From Hofstenia miamia (Eukaryota > Xenacoelomorpha > Acoela > Hofsteniidae), in NCBI GenBank assembly GCA_900660155.1, contig CABFPE010000155.1, positions 807,608-871,607 of the forward strand: a stretch of DNA of 64,000 nucleotides. Reading direction: 5' to 3'. Below the pieces are notes generated by a model. It searched no databases, was not told the DNA's origin, and saw only the letters and a program-made list of their open reading frames with translations. The first letter of the stretch is position 1, and the number at the start of each line of letters is the position of its first letter. Positions 33,755 to 47,800 of the stretch are shown here, in pieces. The position numbers and the translations under genes were made by a program.

Positions 33755-34300
33755 ATGGCAATTTATGTTAGTTGTGAAATCAGATTTAAGTAGAGAAATA
33801 GATGTAGGGCACAATTTAATGTTATCTACAAAAAATATCAAATATTGTTAATGCAAAACGCAGGTAAATAATTTTTAAGAGTGATATATATTAACACCTT
33901 TAATATACGTTTAATATACCTTTAATATACCTAGAAGTGCGAAAACCCGTAAATTGTAAATTCCTACAAATTTATCCAAGACCTCAGAACATATGATAAA
34001 TGATGTTTACGACATAAATTAATGTAAATATAATTGTTCAATTGATTATGTTGTCCTATTAAAATTTTAAAAATGGTGTGAATAATTTGCGTGAATATTT
34101 CAAGCAGGTGTGAATATTTTAAGGCAGGAGTTGGGCAGCTAATTGTCTAATTACATGTAGTCCAATTTCATTGGGTTAACTTGATGCACATGCAAGCTTG
34201 TCAAGAAGTGTAGAAATGTCAAACACAATAGCATCAGTTGTATTTTGTAAGGGCTCAACGAATTTCAGCTCAATGCTGCCTTCAAAGATTCGTAAATATT
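33755..34300. other. Spacer, nothing recognised
   Basis: AT-rich sequence. A short triplicated TTTAATATAC(G/C) run occurs near 33900-33930. Confidence 0.35.
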
Positions 34301-35700
34301 CCAAACGTTAAGAATGGGAATGACACTGAACAAGATTTAGAAGAGATAGAGGAGAATAACGATGGACATATATTAATGACATTTTATCTTCAATGAGCAG
34401 CGATTAAGATTTAGACCTTCTGTCACATAGCAGATTTTGATGATGAATTCAAGAGGCGAGATGGAAAATTATTGAAGATGCTGTGGAAACAAGACACGGA
34501 AATATGCAACGACAAAATGTAGTAAACCAGCCTGAAAATGTAACATGAACTACCTTAGACACACGACATCTTCTCTTTGATAATTGGATGTTGAATTTTA
34601 CGATTGTACAAATGTTACTAATGAAATTATAGATGATTGAAATCTAACAAGAGATGAGCGAGAAAAATTCATGAGACTAGGGTACCAAAATTAGCTTACA
34701 TATCAACGAAATTATCCATTCAATAAACTATGGTAGATATTCAATAACAATATTCGGCCAAAAATGAGAGAAATATAAAGGTTTCTCAAATTTGATTGTC
34801 ACCAAAAATGCTGTAGAATCTGCAACATGACAAGTTTATCTAATTTCCACTAGTTTAGATCTTTTTGTAGCCAAACCCCAACGTTGCTTCCATTCATCAT
34901 CTTCTTTAACTATCGATGAACAATGATTTCCTACAAAACAAGATAACGTTTTACTCAGTATACTCCCTCAAAGCCAGATACATTTGGCATAAAATTTTGA
35001 CTGATGTATCAGATATTGTTATAATATCCAGCCCTATCTTGGAAAAATATGGCCAGGCATGAGTCACTTGGTACACATGCCGTGCAAACACCTATGGAAC
35101 CTCTGAACAACAAAGGCTAGTGTTTTCGTTGATAATTTTTTTTACTTCTCAGCGACATGGCCATCCTATTACCAGAAGTTCGACAACTATAGATGAAACA
35201 CTGCGTTCACATCGTCGTGAACTTCCCCCTATCCAAAAGTTAGTTCTGCATAATTCTGTAATGTATCAGTGTGGCAAGTTGCACCTTTCCAGATATCAAG
35301 CCAAAGCAATAAAAAGTTGTGCATATACTTTCTACACAACATAGTTGTGCTGCTTATAAAAAAGAGGGTAAAAAGCGTAAAGATGTATAGTTTACGATAA
35401 TTACAAATATGTAGATGACATGTTAGGCACTATGTGTTGGCAAAATCCGAGAAAATCTGCTCTTTGCTTATGATCAGACAAATTTGATGACAACAACTGT
35501 ACACAATTGTTTGGGATGTCAGGCTTGTCAACCTTTTGAGCAGTTTCGTCTTTTTTCGAAATCACGTTTAATACAAATACAGAAAAAATTTCATTGGATG
35601 CAGAGTAAATTTGTTATAATAGCTGACAATTCTTTAGCATTTCTTACATACTGAATGAATTTGTGATGAAAATTTCCACTTATTGACAATTATGAGACAT
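34300..35700 (+). mobile_element. piggyBac-like transposase remnant
   Basis: Plus-strand frames, heavily broken, follow the order of a piggyBac (PGBD-type) transposase: an SLTIDEQ segment near 34910, YTPSKPDTFGIKF near 34955-35000 and PYLGKIWPG near 35030. VDNFF...TSQ near 35128-35150 follows (usually TDNFFTS, here broken in a run of eight T). Then come SHRRELPPIQK (35210-35245), an STQHSCAAYKKEGKKRKDV segment and YDNYKYVDDMLGTMCW near 35395-35440 (usually YNxxKxGVDxxDxM). No intact frame remains, and the ends with TTAA sites were not identified. Confidence 0.7.
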
Positions 35701-38317
35701 AGAGAAGATGCAGTTGTGGAATTGTAACGGTACCTAGACTATAACAAACGGAAAACTTATCCAATTCAACATAGATGATCCGTTAATGTAAATAGCTTGT
35801 GTAATCTCAGGATTCAGCTTACTGAGAAGATGGATTATATCATCAATAGATGAGCTACAAGAATATTCAGAGAAATTTATCTGAAGCAGTAGCTGAATAT
35901 GATTGTTATACATATGAAATGTGATTTCCTGAATGTAAGGGAAGGCACAAAGTGTAAGAGAGTAAAAAATAACCAGTAAATGGCCCATAACTGACCCCTG
36001 TGGAGCACCAAAATTAATTTATCGCATTGATGAATTTTGAAAAATTTGGCTATAAATCTAGCAATTTTGAATTTTTTTGGTGCAATGAAGCGAAAACGGT
36101 AATTTTCTATATACTTAGGGTCAGACATAAAAAAAATCAATGAAAGTATATATTTATACATGTATATGCTCAATTGTACGTAAATATAACATTACTTTAA
36201 CCGAGTGTATAATTTACTAGTCACTTTCTTTCATCATGCAATAGTGTGTGTCCCTAATATAAACTGTTGAAAAGTTTGTTATATTTTTGTCACTTAATAG
36301 TACATAGGTCGAGCGCCAATATTCTTCCAGAGATAAACTTTGATGTGATTAAAATATAGATAATTTTACAATCTATGCAGATATCTAGCATTTATTTGCG
36401 TTAGGACACACATTTCGCGTCGTTAGGGACACACGAACCATTCTAATAGAAAGATTCTTTTATGTTATAATTAATTGTCTGTAATGAATATGTATGGATT
36501 TGCATTATAAATGGGTTATTACTTGGGCGGTTAAAAATCAATAAAGTCATATTTTAAATGGGAATATAAAACGGTCTGAAAATTTAAATGCCGCATGCAG
36601 AACTACAAGGGGTACCATCATTCATTGCCTACTATTTAGTAGACCATGTGTCATTAAATTATATTTTTAAATTTGGGGTTTTTATTCGTCCTAATCTTAT
36701 TGTATTATTATAAATGTGTGATTTGCAAACTCTTTCACTATTGTTTTAAATAACCTCAATGTTGTTTCACAGGAAGATTAACGATCAGCACTTACTGAAA
36801 TGATTTTTGAGAAAGGATCGTAACTTTTTGGACGAAAATATTGAAAACTATGTGTTTGTATTATAATCAATAAAATACAACTTAATCATGTATAATTTTG
36901 TTATTATATGCATACATTCTTGTGATTTATAACAGTTATGACCGTCTATTTTGATAGGTCATATTAAAAGTAATATTACAATAGTTTTTTCAGGTAAAAT
37001 TTTAAAAAATTTTATGCCATAAAAAATCACCCTAGTTATTACTATTAATGGTAGGAAATTTGTCAGTTAACTAAGACAACTTTAGTTTAGAAATTTTTTC
37101 ACACGAATATAAAAACACCCACTACACTATCTCTGACAATTTGACATGCTTATTTTTTGACATTCTTCAGAAAGAAATATACAAAATGTCTAGGGATAGA
37201 TTTTAGTTTTTTTATAAAATGCTTTTATATATTAATTATACAATGCCAATTTTATTTTTTTTAAAACAAATCTTAGTGGAAACAAAAAATAATTCTTAAA
37301 TTCTTCCTCTATGGGGTTAATTCCATTAACAAACTTTACACTTATTATATCTATAACATCCCTTTTCAATGAACCAAGACTCATCCTAAGTTATAATTAT
37401 ATTCTTGGAATTTTATCAATTCGAAATATAATAGTGATATTCTTTTTTTATTCATATTATCTGATCTGCTTTTTCTTTTTGCCAGTTTACACAACTACTA
37501 AATTTTTATTGGCCCTTAATAAATCTGTTTTTACCGCAATGAAGTATAATAATTACTCCTACTATTAATAATAACTATGTAATTTTAAGATGTCAAAGGA
37601 TTGAAAATTATGGTTCTCGCTTAATCTGTTTGCAGTGTTTTATGTTTTTCATTTATAGGGACTTTTTATTGGTGCAATGTTTGCATCTTAATTATATAAA
37701 CAGAAGTAATCCCAAAATGATAAGCTAGTATTCTGTTATCAGATGTCACTAAGAACTATCCGTGCTGATAACAAATTAATGCAATTTTTGCGTTGTTAAG
37801 AATCCTCATATGAAAACAATACCTTCAATCAGCAGCTTAGAGACACCAAGACTCTGATGAGACAGTGGAGTGTTTTACAAATTAATTGTTAACTATTATC
37901 AACCTGTAATGTATCTATATCTATATCTGATTGCTCGTAAGAATTTAAAATTTGTTAATACTATATGGATAACTAAAGTTTTACCCATCTGTTGTTAAGA
38001 ATAATAATGATAATTCTTTTTTTAGTAACTGATTAAATTACTATTTTCCTTGGAGAATAAATTTCATTCCATACTCTATTCGTTTACCACGCCTTACAAT
38101 TTGTAGTGATGAAGAATTTGCATAGGCTTGTTTTGCTTTTCGTCTTAACTCATTAATTGGGAAGTTTATTAGTTTAACCACTGCCTGCTGGCTGAACAAA
38201 TAGTTGTTTGTGATATTTAAGAATTAAATATAAAATATTTAAGGGCTTTATATTCAGGTAGCCAGTTTTTGAATAAATATTTGCAATTTCTTAAATTGTC
38301 ATCATTATTACTGCTGG
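35701..38317. other. Spacer, no gene recognised
   Basis: AT-rich sequence with only composition-driven open frames. A 12-bp perfect inverted repeat GTGTGTCCCTAA (36246-36257) / TTAGGGACACAC (36423-36434) could be the ends of a ~190-bp miniature element. Confidence 0.35.
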
Positions 38318-38318
38318 N

Positions 38319-38349
<31 letters not shown>

Positions 38350-38352
38350 ATA
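38318..38352. repeat. N gap plus (TA)n microsatellite
   Basis: A single N at 38318 precedes a TA run, so the microsatellite length is unreliable. The following sequence starts TATTAGGGTGGGTCG, which looks like an end of an interspersed repeat. Confidence 0.6.
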
Positions 38353-38850
38353 TATTAGGGTGGGTCGTTAAGACTATTTTTAAAGTTGAAATTTGTCTCG
38401 CATTGCTTTGAATAGTTAAGTGTAAAAAATTATGCATGCAAATCTTTATCCAAATTAGCTCAATATTGGTGAGCAAAACAGATTTTGAAATTTTTGCGAA
38501 AATCCAAAAAATATCAAAATGTAAAAATTCGTGATTTATTAAATTAAACTATAATGGTAATATATGTATGAATGTAGGTTATATGTTTATAAAGATCATG
38601 CGCAAAAAAATATTTTATCATACATATCTCAATTAGACCAAAACATTGAATTGTTTTTTTGAGATATTGAATTTGTTTACAGAAAATTGTATAGAAGAAA
38701 TCTGTGGGAACATAATTTGGTGTCTGACGTAGTCCCAATGGATTCGGTCTCAGTTCCATGAAACTTTCTAGTACTATGTAGTCCCACGTCATTACTTGTA
38801 TTTTAGCCGGTTTTAAATTGGTCCAGCTTCTAATTCTGTTCTACAACAAA

Positions 38851-38889
<39 letters not shown>

Positions 38890-39513
38890 TAAAAGTTTAG
38901 CATTTTATTAATACAACTGATAATTTTGGTTTAGTAAACAATAGTATGAATACCGCATTCTTGTCTGCAATAATAAAGACAATGCTCATTTCTATTTTTG
39001 AAAAGACTAACCATATTTTAAGCATAACGGAAAAACTACAAAATCATATAGGCCTTTATTCACTTTTTCAGTGATCACCTTAAACAATGCTATAAGGCAC
39101 TTCTCATATGCATATTACATCGCCTTTGTGGCAGTAAACAAGAAGAAAAATTTTTCTTGAATGTCGTTTAATTTTCACAGTTGAACTTGGGAACATACAA
39201 CTATATTGTTTCTTTTGTCATCATAGAAAAGAATTGAATTCTGAAATTCTTTAAAAATGTAATGCAACTTCAGTGGTAAGCACTTTATCAAACTTTAGAT
39301 AGGAAAAGAATTTTACAACACCTTTAATTTATCTAAACATACAATCTTGCAATTAATGATATCTTAAAAATAACTGGTTCTTAACCTTAGCCACTTTTAA
39401 TTCATAATACCAAATTTGTCAACCAAATAATAGCCTATTTGTGTATAGCAAGGTTTACATCTAAGCAATGAAATAAATTTTAGCTTAAATATCACTTCTA
39501 AACTTAAGCAAGC
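38353..39513. other. Repeat-like and spacer sequence
   Basis: Begins with a GGGTGGGTCGTTAAGAC motif and contains another (TA)n run at about 38857-38885. No gene recognised. Confidence 0.3.
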
Positions 39514-40690
39514 CAGGGCAGGATTAAGGCTTGAGTTTGCTTGACGCTGTATATTCGAAAAAGGCCTATATTCAACAATCGACATTGACTGTTTATACAG
39601 TCAAACCAAAAGTAAAGAAAATTAGTATTAAACTGCATAACAGCACCATTCAAATCGTTAACATTGTCTGAAACACTCAGAAACGCTCACAAAAGCAGAA
39701 AATGGCTGTATGACCAGACTAAACGTTATTGTCACTAGTAACAACATTAACTTCTACTTAAGTTCTTTATTTTATTGTTGATTTTCGAGCGAATGTTTTG
39801 CTCATATCAGTACAATCAATACTACATAGCAACTCATGTTCAACTCTCAAACGCCCCAACACATTAAACCGTTTTTGTTGCATTGAAGATCCAAATTTCC
39901 TTTCATTATTCTCAACTTTGAAAAGCTTCTGTCTCCAGATGCACTAGAAACCATCATGCACAGATAGATGTGTAACACAATCATGACGTTTTGAAATCTC
40001 TGAGAAAGACTTAGCGTTGACAAAAGCTTGTACTCCAAGGATTCGTTCAAGTTTTCTGGTTTCTGAGTGCGCATAAATGCAGCAAGCTGTATTAGTTCAG
40101 CCACCAATGAGTTTTCCAAGTTATCTGGGTTAGAGAAAATGATATTTTGAGCTTTTTTCGTGATCTGCTCGGTACTCAATGACGTAAGCTCCGACAAAAG
40201 CCCAAAGATTTCAGAAATTTCGTCATACGCTTTCACTCGTTTTTCTAGATCAGCTAATTGTCTGTCCATCATCACCAAATATGTATGAGTTTTAAAATTC
40301 TCTCTTGCGTTGAGGTTCTCATCATTTTCAGCTCTTTCATGCTTGACTTTCTCTATCGTCATTTTTTCATAAACGTCAAAACTAACCCGAGAAAACATGA
40401 ACCATGTTGACCAGCGATTTCATCAAGCCAGTTGCGGTATCCAAGCTGACTGTTGGATCTTTGAAGACTCATACCATTGAGACGACCAAGAATTTAATTC
40501 CAAGCAAACGTCATTATGGCTGTCTCAAGTTCGTCCATCTTGCGCAAAAATTCATCTGCTTGATTTCTTGCATTTGGCTTGTGCTCCTCATCAGTCGCAA
40601 GCTCATCCAAGACTTCTTAAAAGCTATCCCATCCTTCAATTAGCGACCTGACACCATCTTCACGTTCACACCATCAGGTCCTTTGCAAAC
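39514..40690 (-). mobile_element. hAT-family transposase remnant (zf-MYM/hAT type)
   Basis: A 183-codon minus-strand frame (40398-39847) ends in the hAT C-terminal dimerisation block: MIVLHIYLCMMVSSASGDRS, then FSKLRIMKG. That block usually reads ...L.IYLCL.VS...GERSFSKLK.IK. Upstream, frameshifted pieces at about 40640-40410 match the middle of this transposase (EHKPNARNQADEFLRKM, LSLDTA-type segment). A possible left terminal sequence CAGGGCAGGATTAAGGC starts at 39514, but no right-hand partner was found. Only one frame is still open, so it is inactive. Confidence 0.8.
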
Positions 40691-42290
40691 TTACAATGGC
40701 TTTTTAATAGCTGTAAGTGATAAGTTGATGCATAAAAAAATATATACTCCATTGACTAAGTAACAAAACCTTCCTTGAAGTTTCAAAAACTGGCCACTGT
40801 CAGAGGATGCTGTAAACTGTATAGTATATCTTTACATAAATTTCATTTGAAGTGGTTTGCTTTTAAAATTTTTATCGGTTTATAAAATTTTTTAGTTCTA
40901 AACGGTAAAAGGTATGGTTTAATTACGGCACAATGAATTTCGAGAGCAGAATTATTTAACTTTCGTCTTGAATCGGCAAAATTCCTTGATGCATGGTTTG
41001 TTTCTGTATTGGACTTTGTGCTTTGAGTATCGACTCCAGCTGATATGAGTCGAAGAGTCTAAGAGCAAGTGCACTATCGAAAAAGAAATTAAAAGCAGTA
41101 GTAACTAAACTTTAAATATGTAGACCTTTTATATATGTTACTTACAGTGTTACTGCATGCAAAAAAATTAAGTTAAGTTTCTGAAAAAATTCTCGATGAA
41201 TTTTTTCTTGGGCCAATTTCATTAATGGGCCTAATGCTGCAGCATCAATAGAAATCCACTTTAATACAACCCTGACGCAGGCAGTTAAACATGAAGTGAT
41301 GGGAGCAATCTAATAAAAAATAAAACAAATAATTTGTGTTGCTAATTTTCAACGCCAATTTGTAACAATAATTGCTTCCAATTTATTAAACGAATATCTA
41401 AACTTTGCAATAACTAAAATTTTGCATGAAAGAAGCATCATTATAATATATTAGAAATATTTTGCATTTTATTCGTAATCTCAAGTGTTTGAATTCAAAA
41501 AATCCTTAAAACACTCACATTGGATACTTTTTAAGACTATGTTAGATTACAGCGCGTCAACAGAATTTGAATGGATCCTCAGCGAACCAAAATGTATTTA
41601 CAAATGCAGCTAGAAAGAAGGTAAGTTATTTCATTTATTGCCATCAATTACCAAAACACAGTTTGAAAAGTCAATAGTTTTTGCAATCTATAATATGAAA
41701 GCAGTCTATTGCTTACTTATTTGTTGTGCTTTATTTTTGGCATGCTATCATTTCTCGATGGCAATTTGCAGTCACTAAAATTTGTTTCAGTTTCTCTTAA
41801 ATGTCAACTATGTTGTTCGATAGCATTTTATAAATATCTGTCGTAATAATGGCACAAATCATCCTATTTATAACTGAATCATTTCTAAAATTAGACTGAA
41901 TGTCTTTGAAAAATGTCAGTTAAGAAAATTATGCTAAGCGCAAATTGTTTTATTATTTTTGCTATCAAATAATGTCAACTAAAATAAAAAAATTTAGAAA
42001 CCTGTGTTATCTAAAGTTTCCACTTAGATTTCAGTTCAACCGCAACCAAACTAAAAGTATTTGAGATTATCAACATAGCATGGAACATGGATGAACTTTT
42101 TTCTACATCAAATTGAGGCTAATACATATTAAACTACTAGTCCTAATTCACAGCGTAAAAATTTATTATTTTGGCATAATAAAATAATTTTTGCAAAAAG
42201 TCTACAAGGAGTCTTTAACACCACACTTTTTATACATAGCTACCATAGTAGACACTCTAAGCATGTCTAAGTAAATATTTCTTGTCTTTT
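40691..42290. other. Spacer, nothing recognised
   Basis: AT-rich, with only chance-length open frames on either strand. Confidence 0.35.
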
Positions 42291-42292
42291 TA

Positions 42293-42293
42293 N

Positions 42294-42327
<34 letters not shown>

Positions 42328-42343
42328 CGTGTGTGTGTGTGTG
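42293..42343. repeat. N gap plus (TA)n-(GT)n microsatellite
   Basis: A single N at 42293, then a TA run passing into TGTG repeats. The length is unreliable at an assembly gap. Confidence 0.7.
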
Positions 42344-42800
42344 TTACTAAGAATATAAAATACAGATAATAATGAATTCAAATTATATGTAGCGAATTTA
42401 TAATTTATGAAGTGAAATTTAATCATTATTTTTATTACTATTGTTATATTACTCTTGCTTTAAAGCGAACTTGGAATATAAGGGTAATTAGATATGAGGA
42501 GAAACTCTATAATAATAGTTTAAATGTTAATTGCTGACATCTTCTTAAGATTAAAAAGCAATTCGCTTTCAATTGTGAGCTATTTTGCAGAATATTGTGT
42601 GCTAAAGATATAATTTTTAGTATTTCTATTACTTAGCAATTTTCCTATATATTTCCCTAAGATTAATGGCTTCGGCAAAATATATTAATCCTGGTAAAGC
42701 TCAACGCCTTCAAAATTTGAATTAGTATTTAAGATTGTTAATAATGTAATCACATATAGAGTTAGCTGTGTTAGAGTACAAAGACATAGATGATAGAAAA

Positions 42801-42961
42801 TTATAAAAAATTCATTATACGTTTTTTAGTAGGCCTCTTGTTGGGATGTCTTTCAATAAATCCACTCATAGTAAGATGGCTTTTATCTTCAAAGTCAATC
42901 AGGGTACCTCTGCTGTGATTTTCATTAACAGCATTGTTTTTTAGTTTGATATGATTACTTT
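42801..42961 (-). CDS. Candidate terminal exon 12 with second DKSHLT motif
   Basis: 161 nt with an acceptor at TACATTTAG that fits the preceding phase. It encodes [18 protein letters not shown] and [15 protein letters not shown] and ends at TAA 42803-42801. It repeats the DKSHLT-x-SG-x-IERH motif of the previous exon, implying exon duplication. No canonical AATAAA was seen close behind. Confidence 0.5.
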
Positions 42962-44788
42962 CTAAATGTAAAATTACTGATGGAATACCTGTATTCAATT
43001 CATTTTTAAATATGTGGATTTAGTAAAATTTGTTTCAGATTTTTCCATTAAATGATCAGTAATTTTTTACAAATTATGACAATTTAAATAAAGTTAATCA
43101 GTGTATGGACTAATTTCATCATTTGTAGTTTGTCTACAAAATTATCCAGATGACAATTATGTATTATCTTAAATTTTAAAAAAGTGTGTTAACATGTAGC
43201 AATAAAATTAATCTTCACAATAATAAAATGAAATTTCACAAAAACCAATTAATAGATTTGCAGAAATAAAATTATGTGAATAAATTTAAAATACGTTTCA
43301 ACAGGTTGTCAGCTTCAGAATGTCTTTCAATGTATCCACTCTTAGTTAAGTGAGATTTATCTAAGAAGTCGTCTAAGATTCCTTCCTCTTGTCGTTTTAA
43401 GTTGTAAACATCATTCCTTGGATCCAAATAATTTGAATCTAAGTTAAACAAATTTAAAATAAATGCATTTTTATTATGTTAAAATAAAAAACATGCAATT
43501 TTTCAAAAGATTTCATTTGTATTGTGAATTATAAGTAGTTAGATATATACCAGTGGAAATTTCAATACATTACTTGCTAAAGAACATAAAGGCATTAACA
43601 TATTAACTTCTAACATTGTGATAAACCTTAAAACAAAACTGCATATAGTAAAAAATTCATAATAAACAAAATTAATTGAGGCATGACCTACTAAACTAGG
43701 TCATGATTGAGGTAATTATAAAAATATATAATTTAAAAGTTTTATGTGTTATTTAACTATGAAAGTTGTTAATATATAGGTTCAACCCCAATTCAATCTG
43801 TATATGAAAACCACCTCCAAACCAAAATGGATTACTATATAATCAAATACTGAATTATTAATCAAAAGGCTTTCAAATACTAGCTCAAACTATATGTTCA
43901 ATGACAGTAAACAGTAGGCAATTTGAAAATAGGAAAATCATTTAATAAATTTGACATGTGTACTCGTCCTTTTTCTATTTTATAAGAATTACATAAATAG
44001 TGCCAAGCCTAAATGATTCTTAGTGATTCTGCCAATATCAGCCTAAAATATTCTAACATGATCATTCTCGCATTTCTGCAGGTTAAATAGTATTTATAAA
44101 ATCAGATCGGAGGCATAATTTTTGAAAGATCAAAATTTTTATACACACAAATTCAAGGGGCAGGGAATTACAAAAAAACTAATTTTTTAAGGAATATAAA
44201 CAAGGACTGTATGATCAAATTACACACACTTTAACCATATTTTCTCGATATAATCCTGTGTATCATCATTGTAGAAAGAAAACACAAAAACTGAAAAGTT
44301 GCTAGCATCTCACTATGTTAGTTTTCAGAAATCTCTGAATTAATATATTCAGCTTTATGTTGATGCTTGAATAATTTTTAGAATTTGAGCATTTTGAGCC
44401 TTGTAATTCGTATAAAAAGAAATATAAAAAGAAAGAGTGTATTTCAGTTAATGAACTTAACATTTCACCTTGCATTCCTACTACACTTTTAACATTTACT
44501 TTAATTAAATAAAATTCCATGCGTGTGTTATTTAGCCGGGTTTAATAGCAAATTTACATACAAATCCATACGTAACTGCACATTTGATAATCTGCAAACT
44601 TTTGAGAAGAAGCAAGATGGATCTAACGAGTATGTTCTCAAAAACCACACTTAGTAAGTATACTGAACTATTGAATTATTTCAATAAAATGAACATTTAA
44701 CTTTGATTTTTTGAATGAACTCAATCAATTAGAATTGTTTGAGATCAATATTTTTGTATTTATATTTTAATTTGTTTTAACAGGACCT

Positions 44789-44856
<68 letters not shown>

Positions 44857-47800
44857 GAAGGCCCTGGTTTTAATGAATTGTCCATCCGATCATCCACCAT
44901 TGGTAGAATGGCAGAAGGAATTAATTAAGGTTATATTTCAAATAGCAGAATGATTACCTTCTTCCTCAAACGTTTTGAAATATGGCATATATGCAATGCG
45001 CTAACGGGGGCACTGGAAAAGAGACTTACGGGACCAGAAATTTGAGTCCCGGTCCCATCCTGCAAGGATATCTTAGCCCGACAATCTAATTTATTTGGCA
45101 TAGTGTTTGCAAAGCCCGTGTCCACATATTTTCAACACCCATGACCACTGCTCTCCAGTCTCCATCCATTGAGAAATGAATAAAAAGATTACAAAAGTCA
45201 TATATTATGTTACTAATAAATATCTAACATTTTATACTGCAGAAATTTCTACATATAATATCTAAAATTTAAATGTGCTTGCTTCTTTTAGTAAAAGTAA
45301 TAATGTAGTGTGAATGTAAAATTCTGATCCACCATTAAAGGTTCAGTGCTTAATGTGATTTATATTAGATTGAGTAGAGTGAGCGGAAGCACTAAGGTAC
45401 AGTAACCGACTAAGGCCACCGATTCAAGTTCATCTAATCCGTGGCCCAGCCTACTTATTAAATTGTAAAATTGAACATTTTAGATATTGGTTAGATAGCT
45501 AGGAATCTCATTTTTTAATGAATATATGTGTGTTACATTTTCATTCTAAACCAACCGGCTCTAATAAGGCCATAGAGAAAACATAATTTACAATATGTTC
45601 GCATATATTAATAACTAAAACATGAACCAAAATGATCAACATAGTACTTATGTGATATTTGATAATTTTTACTGCTGAAACAAATAAAATATGCTATATA
45701 TACTTACTACTCATTTTTGCATATAACGTAAAAACCAGTAATGCAAAGTCAAAATGTGTTTATAAAGCAAATTTATACACCGCTATAAGCTGCGTAAAAC
45801 TCTAAAAGACAGAATCTGCATAAAGAAGTGGATGGAGTCGGAGTAAAGAAGTAAAATTCAAAATTATATCGCTTTGAGTAGACTAAGAATTGTGTATATT
45901 TCTCGCTCTTCAGGCACCTGGACTTCATGGGAGTTGCAGTGAGTTACTTCACTAAGTGCAAAGGCATGATTAGACAGACTATCTCGGTTGAAGGGTATAT
46001 ACCACATGTTTGAAAACCACTCTGAGTGCTGTAACTCGATAAAGCTTTGTTTGAAGTTGGGCTGAAGATCTTACCAAATATACTTGTATCTTTTGTCATT
46101 GAAAAATCTGATCCGTCCAGCAGAAGTTGTCCTTTGTTTCTCATTTAAGAGATATCAAGGGGTGGCCTTATTTGGTTAACGATCTTATCAAGGAACTGTA
46201 CCTTATTCAAGAATGGGAATAATTTGGAAACTTAAGATAATCGAAGTGTTTTGAGGTTCTCCAAAGTTTTTAAACTATAGAATGTATAGAAGAGGCCCTA
46301 AATCACATCCTTTTGGTACTCTAGATGTAACAGATCACATATCCAATAAAACCCACTTAATTTTGGTAAGCTGAGATCTATCTTCAAAATAAGAAATGGT
46401 AATTCTACAAATGATTCACTTCTTCCTTAAATTTCAAAACCGCGAGAATGATACATTTGCACGGCAAGTACTAGCAAGTCGTCATTGAATGTACTATCAT
46501 TTTCCTGTTTCAACACCTGTAATACTTTTTTTCAACGTTCATGCTTATTTGTACCATTGAAATTAAGAAAATCATAATTAATTCAAACTTAATTATATAT
46601 ACTTAGCAAACCTAAGCAAACTTAAATAACCAGCTTTACAAAAAAATACGAAATATTAAAAAATCCACATAACTTTTTACTTCAAGAATTTTAAAAAATA
46701 ATGTCATTTTAACATTCAGAGAACTTAAATTGACAATAAACTTATGAAGTATATACTTAAGAAACTTGAATTACTATGGTCTAACCTGATATTGATGACT
46801 CCATTTCTTTTTTATAAAATTCCCTCGCCATTTCATCCTCTAAAGTAACAGTTAGCAAAATATATGTCAATTCTTAGAACCTCTAGTATTAAAATCTGTT
46901 TCAGAGTAAATTGCATTTGATGGATTGGAATGTGCAGTAGTGGTACCGCTTAATTCGAGTCCATAACTGCTGATAGTAGGTGAGAAAGAAGATAATTTTG
47001 CTTTGTCGACAACTTCTTTATCATAGGCTATTGACAAAGTCCACTCTCCAAAGGGGTTTTCACCTAAATTCACTTCATAGCAATTCTAATATAATTAGGA
47101 AATTTAATATCAATTGAGAAGATTATTTTCACCTTTAGATAGTATTAAATGTAAATGTGCACTAAAGTTGTTATCTTTTTTAATAGTAAGATGATCTGTG
47201 GAGTATAACGCATTGATTTCGGTTTTTAGTCACACATTCTTACATAATTGCAAAACGAAGTCCTTAATAAATTTATTCTTAAATACCAAACAAGATACAT
47301 ACAAAATCAACCAAATTTTAACAATAAAGTGATAGGGAAATTGAATTATATTTGAGCGAATCCGGGAAATGCTTACCCCAAAATAGGACAGAATTGAAAG
47401 ACCAGTAGGATAGAGGATCTTTTGATTTATCAAGAGGACGCGTGCGCATTAATTGAGATACAGTGCCACTCGGACTATGAAGCTTCAGATTAATTGCTCC
47501 ACGATATTCAGAATTGTAAGATACATTTGCTGAAACGTATTCGAGATAACGTAATTTGCCACCACAACCTGTTGTTGTTAACTTAAGTTCTCTCCACTCC
47601 CCTTCAGAAGAAGGAATAGGTCTAAATGTTAAAGTTTTTACAACAAATTAGAAAGAGTGTGAATTACTAAAACATAAATGAAAATTATGAGATTAAACGT
47701 AAATCCAGAAATATAGTCATTGGGGCATTTTGATTTTTTGAAAAACAATTTCAGAATGACAGTATTCCAAGTACCTCCAAATGTTTTATAAAATTATATA

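Noticed and set aside
37311-37568. 85-codon hydrophobic plus-strand frame
   Set aside because: Phe/Ile/Tyr/Leu content is what T-rich DNA gives by chance; no other support.
41560-41630. Possible plus-strand first exon (ATG at 41591, GTAAGT donor)
   Set aside because: Only about ten codons; no partner exon or promoter could be found.
45944-46144. pogo/Tigger transposase
   Set aside because: Only a single GFQTCGIYP-like motif supports it; kept as a remark within the surrounding region.
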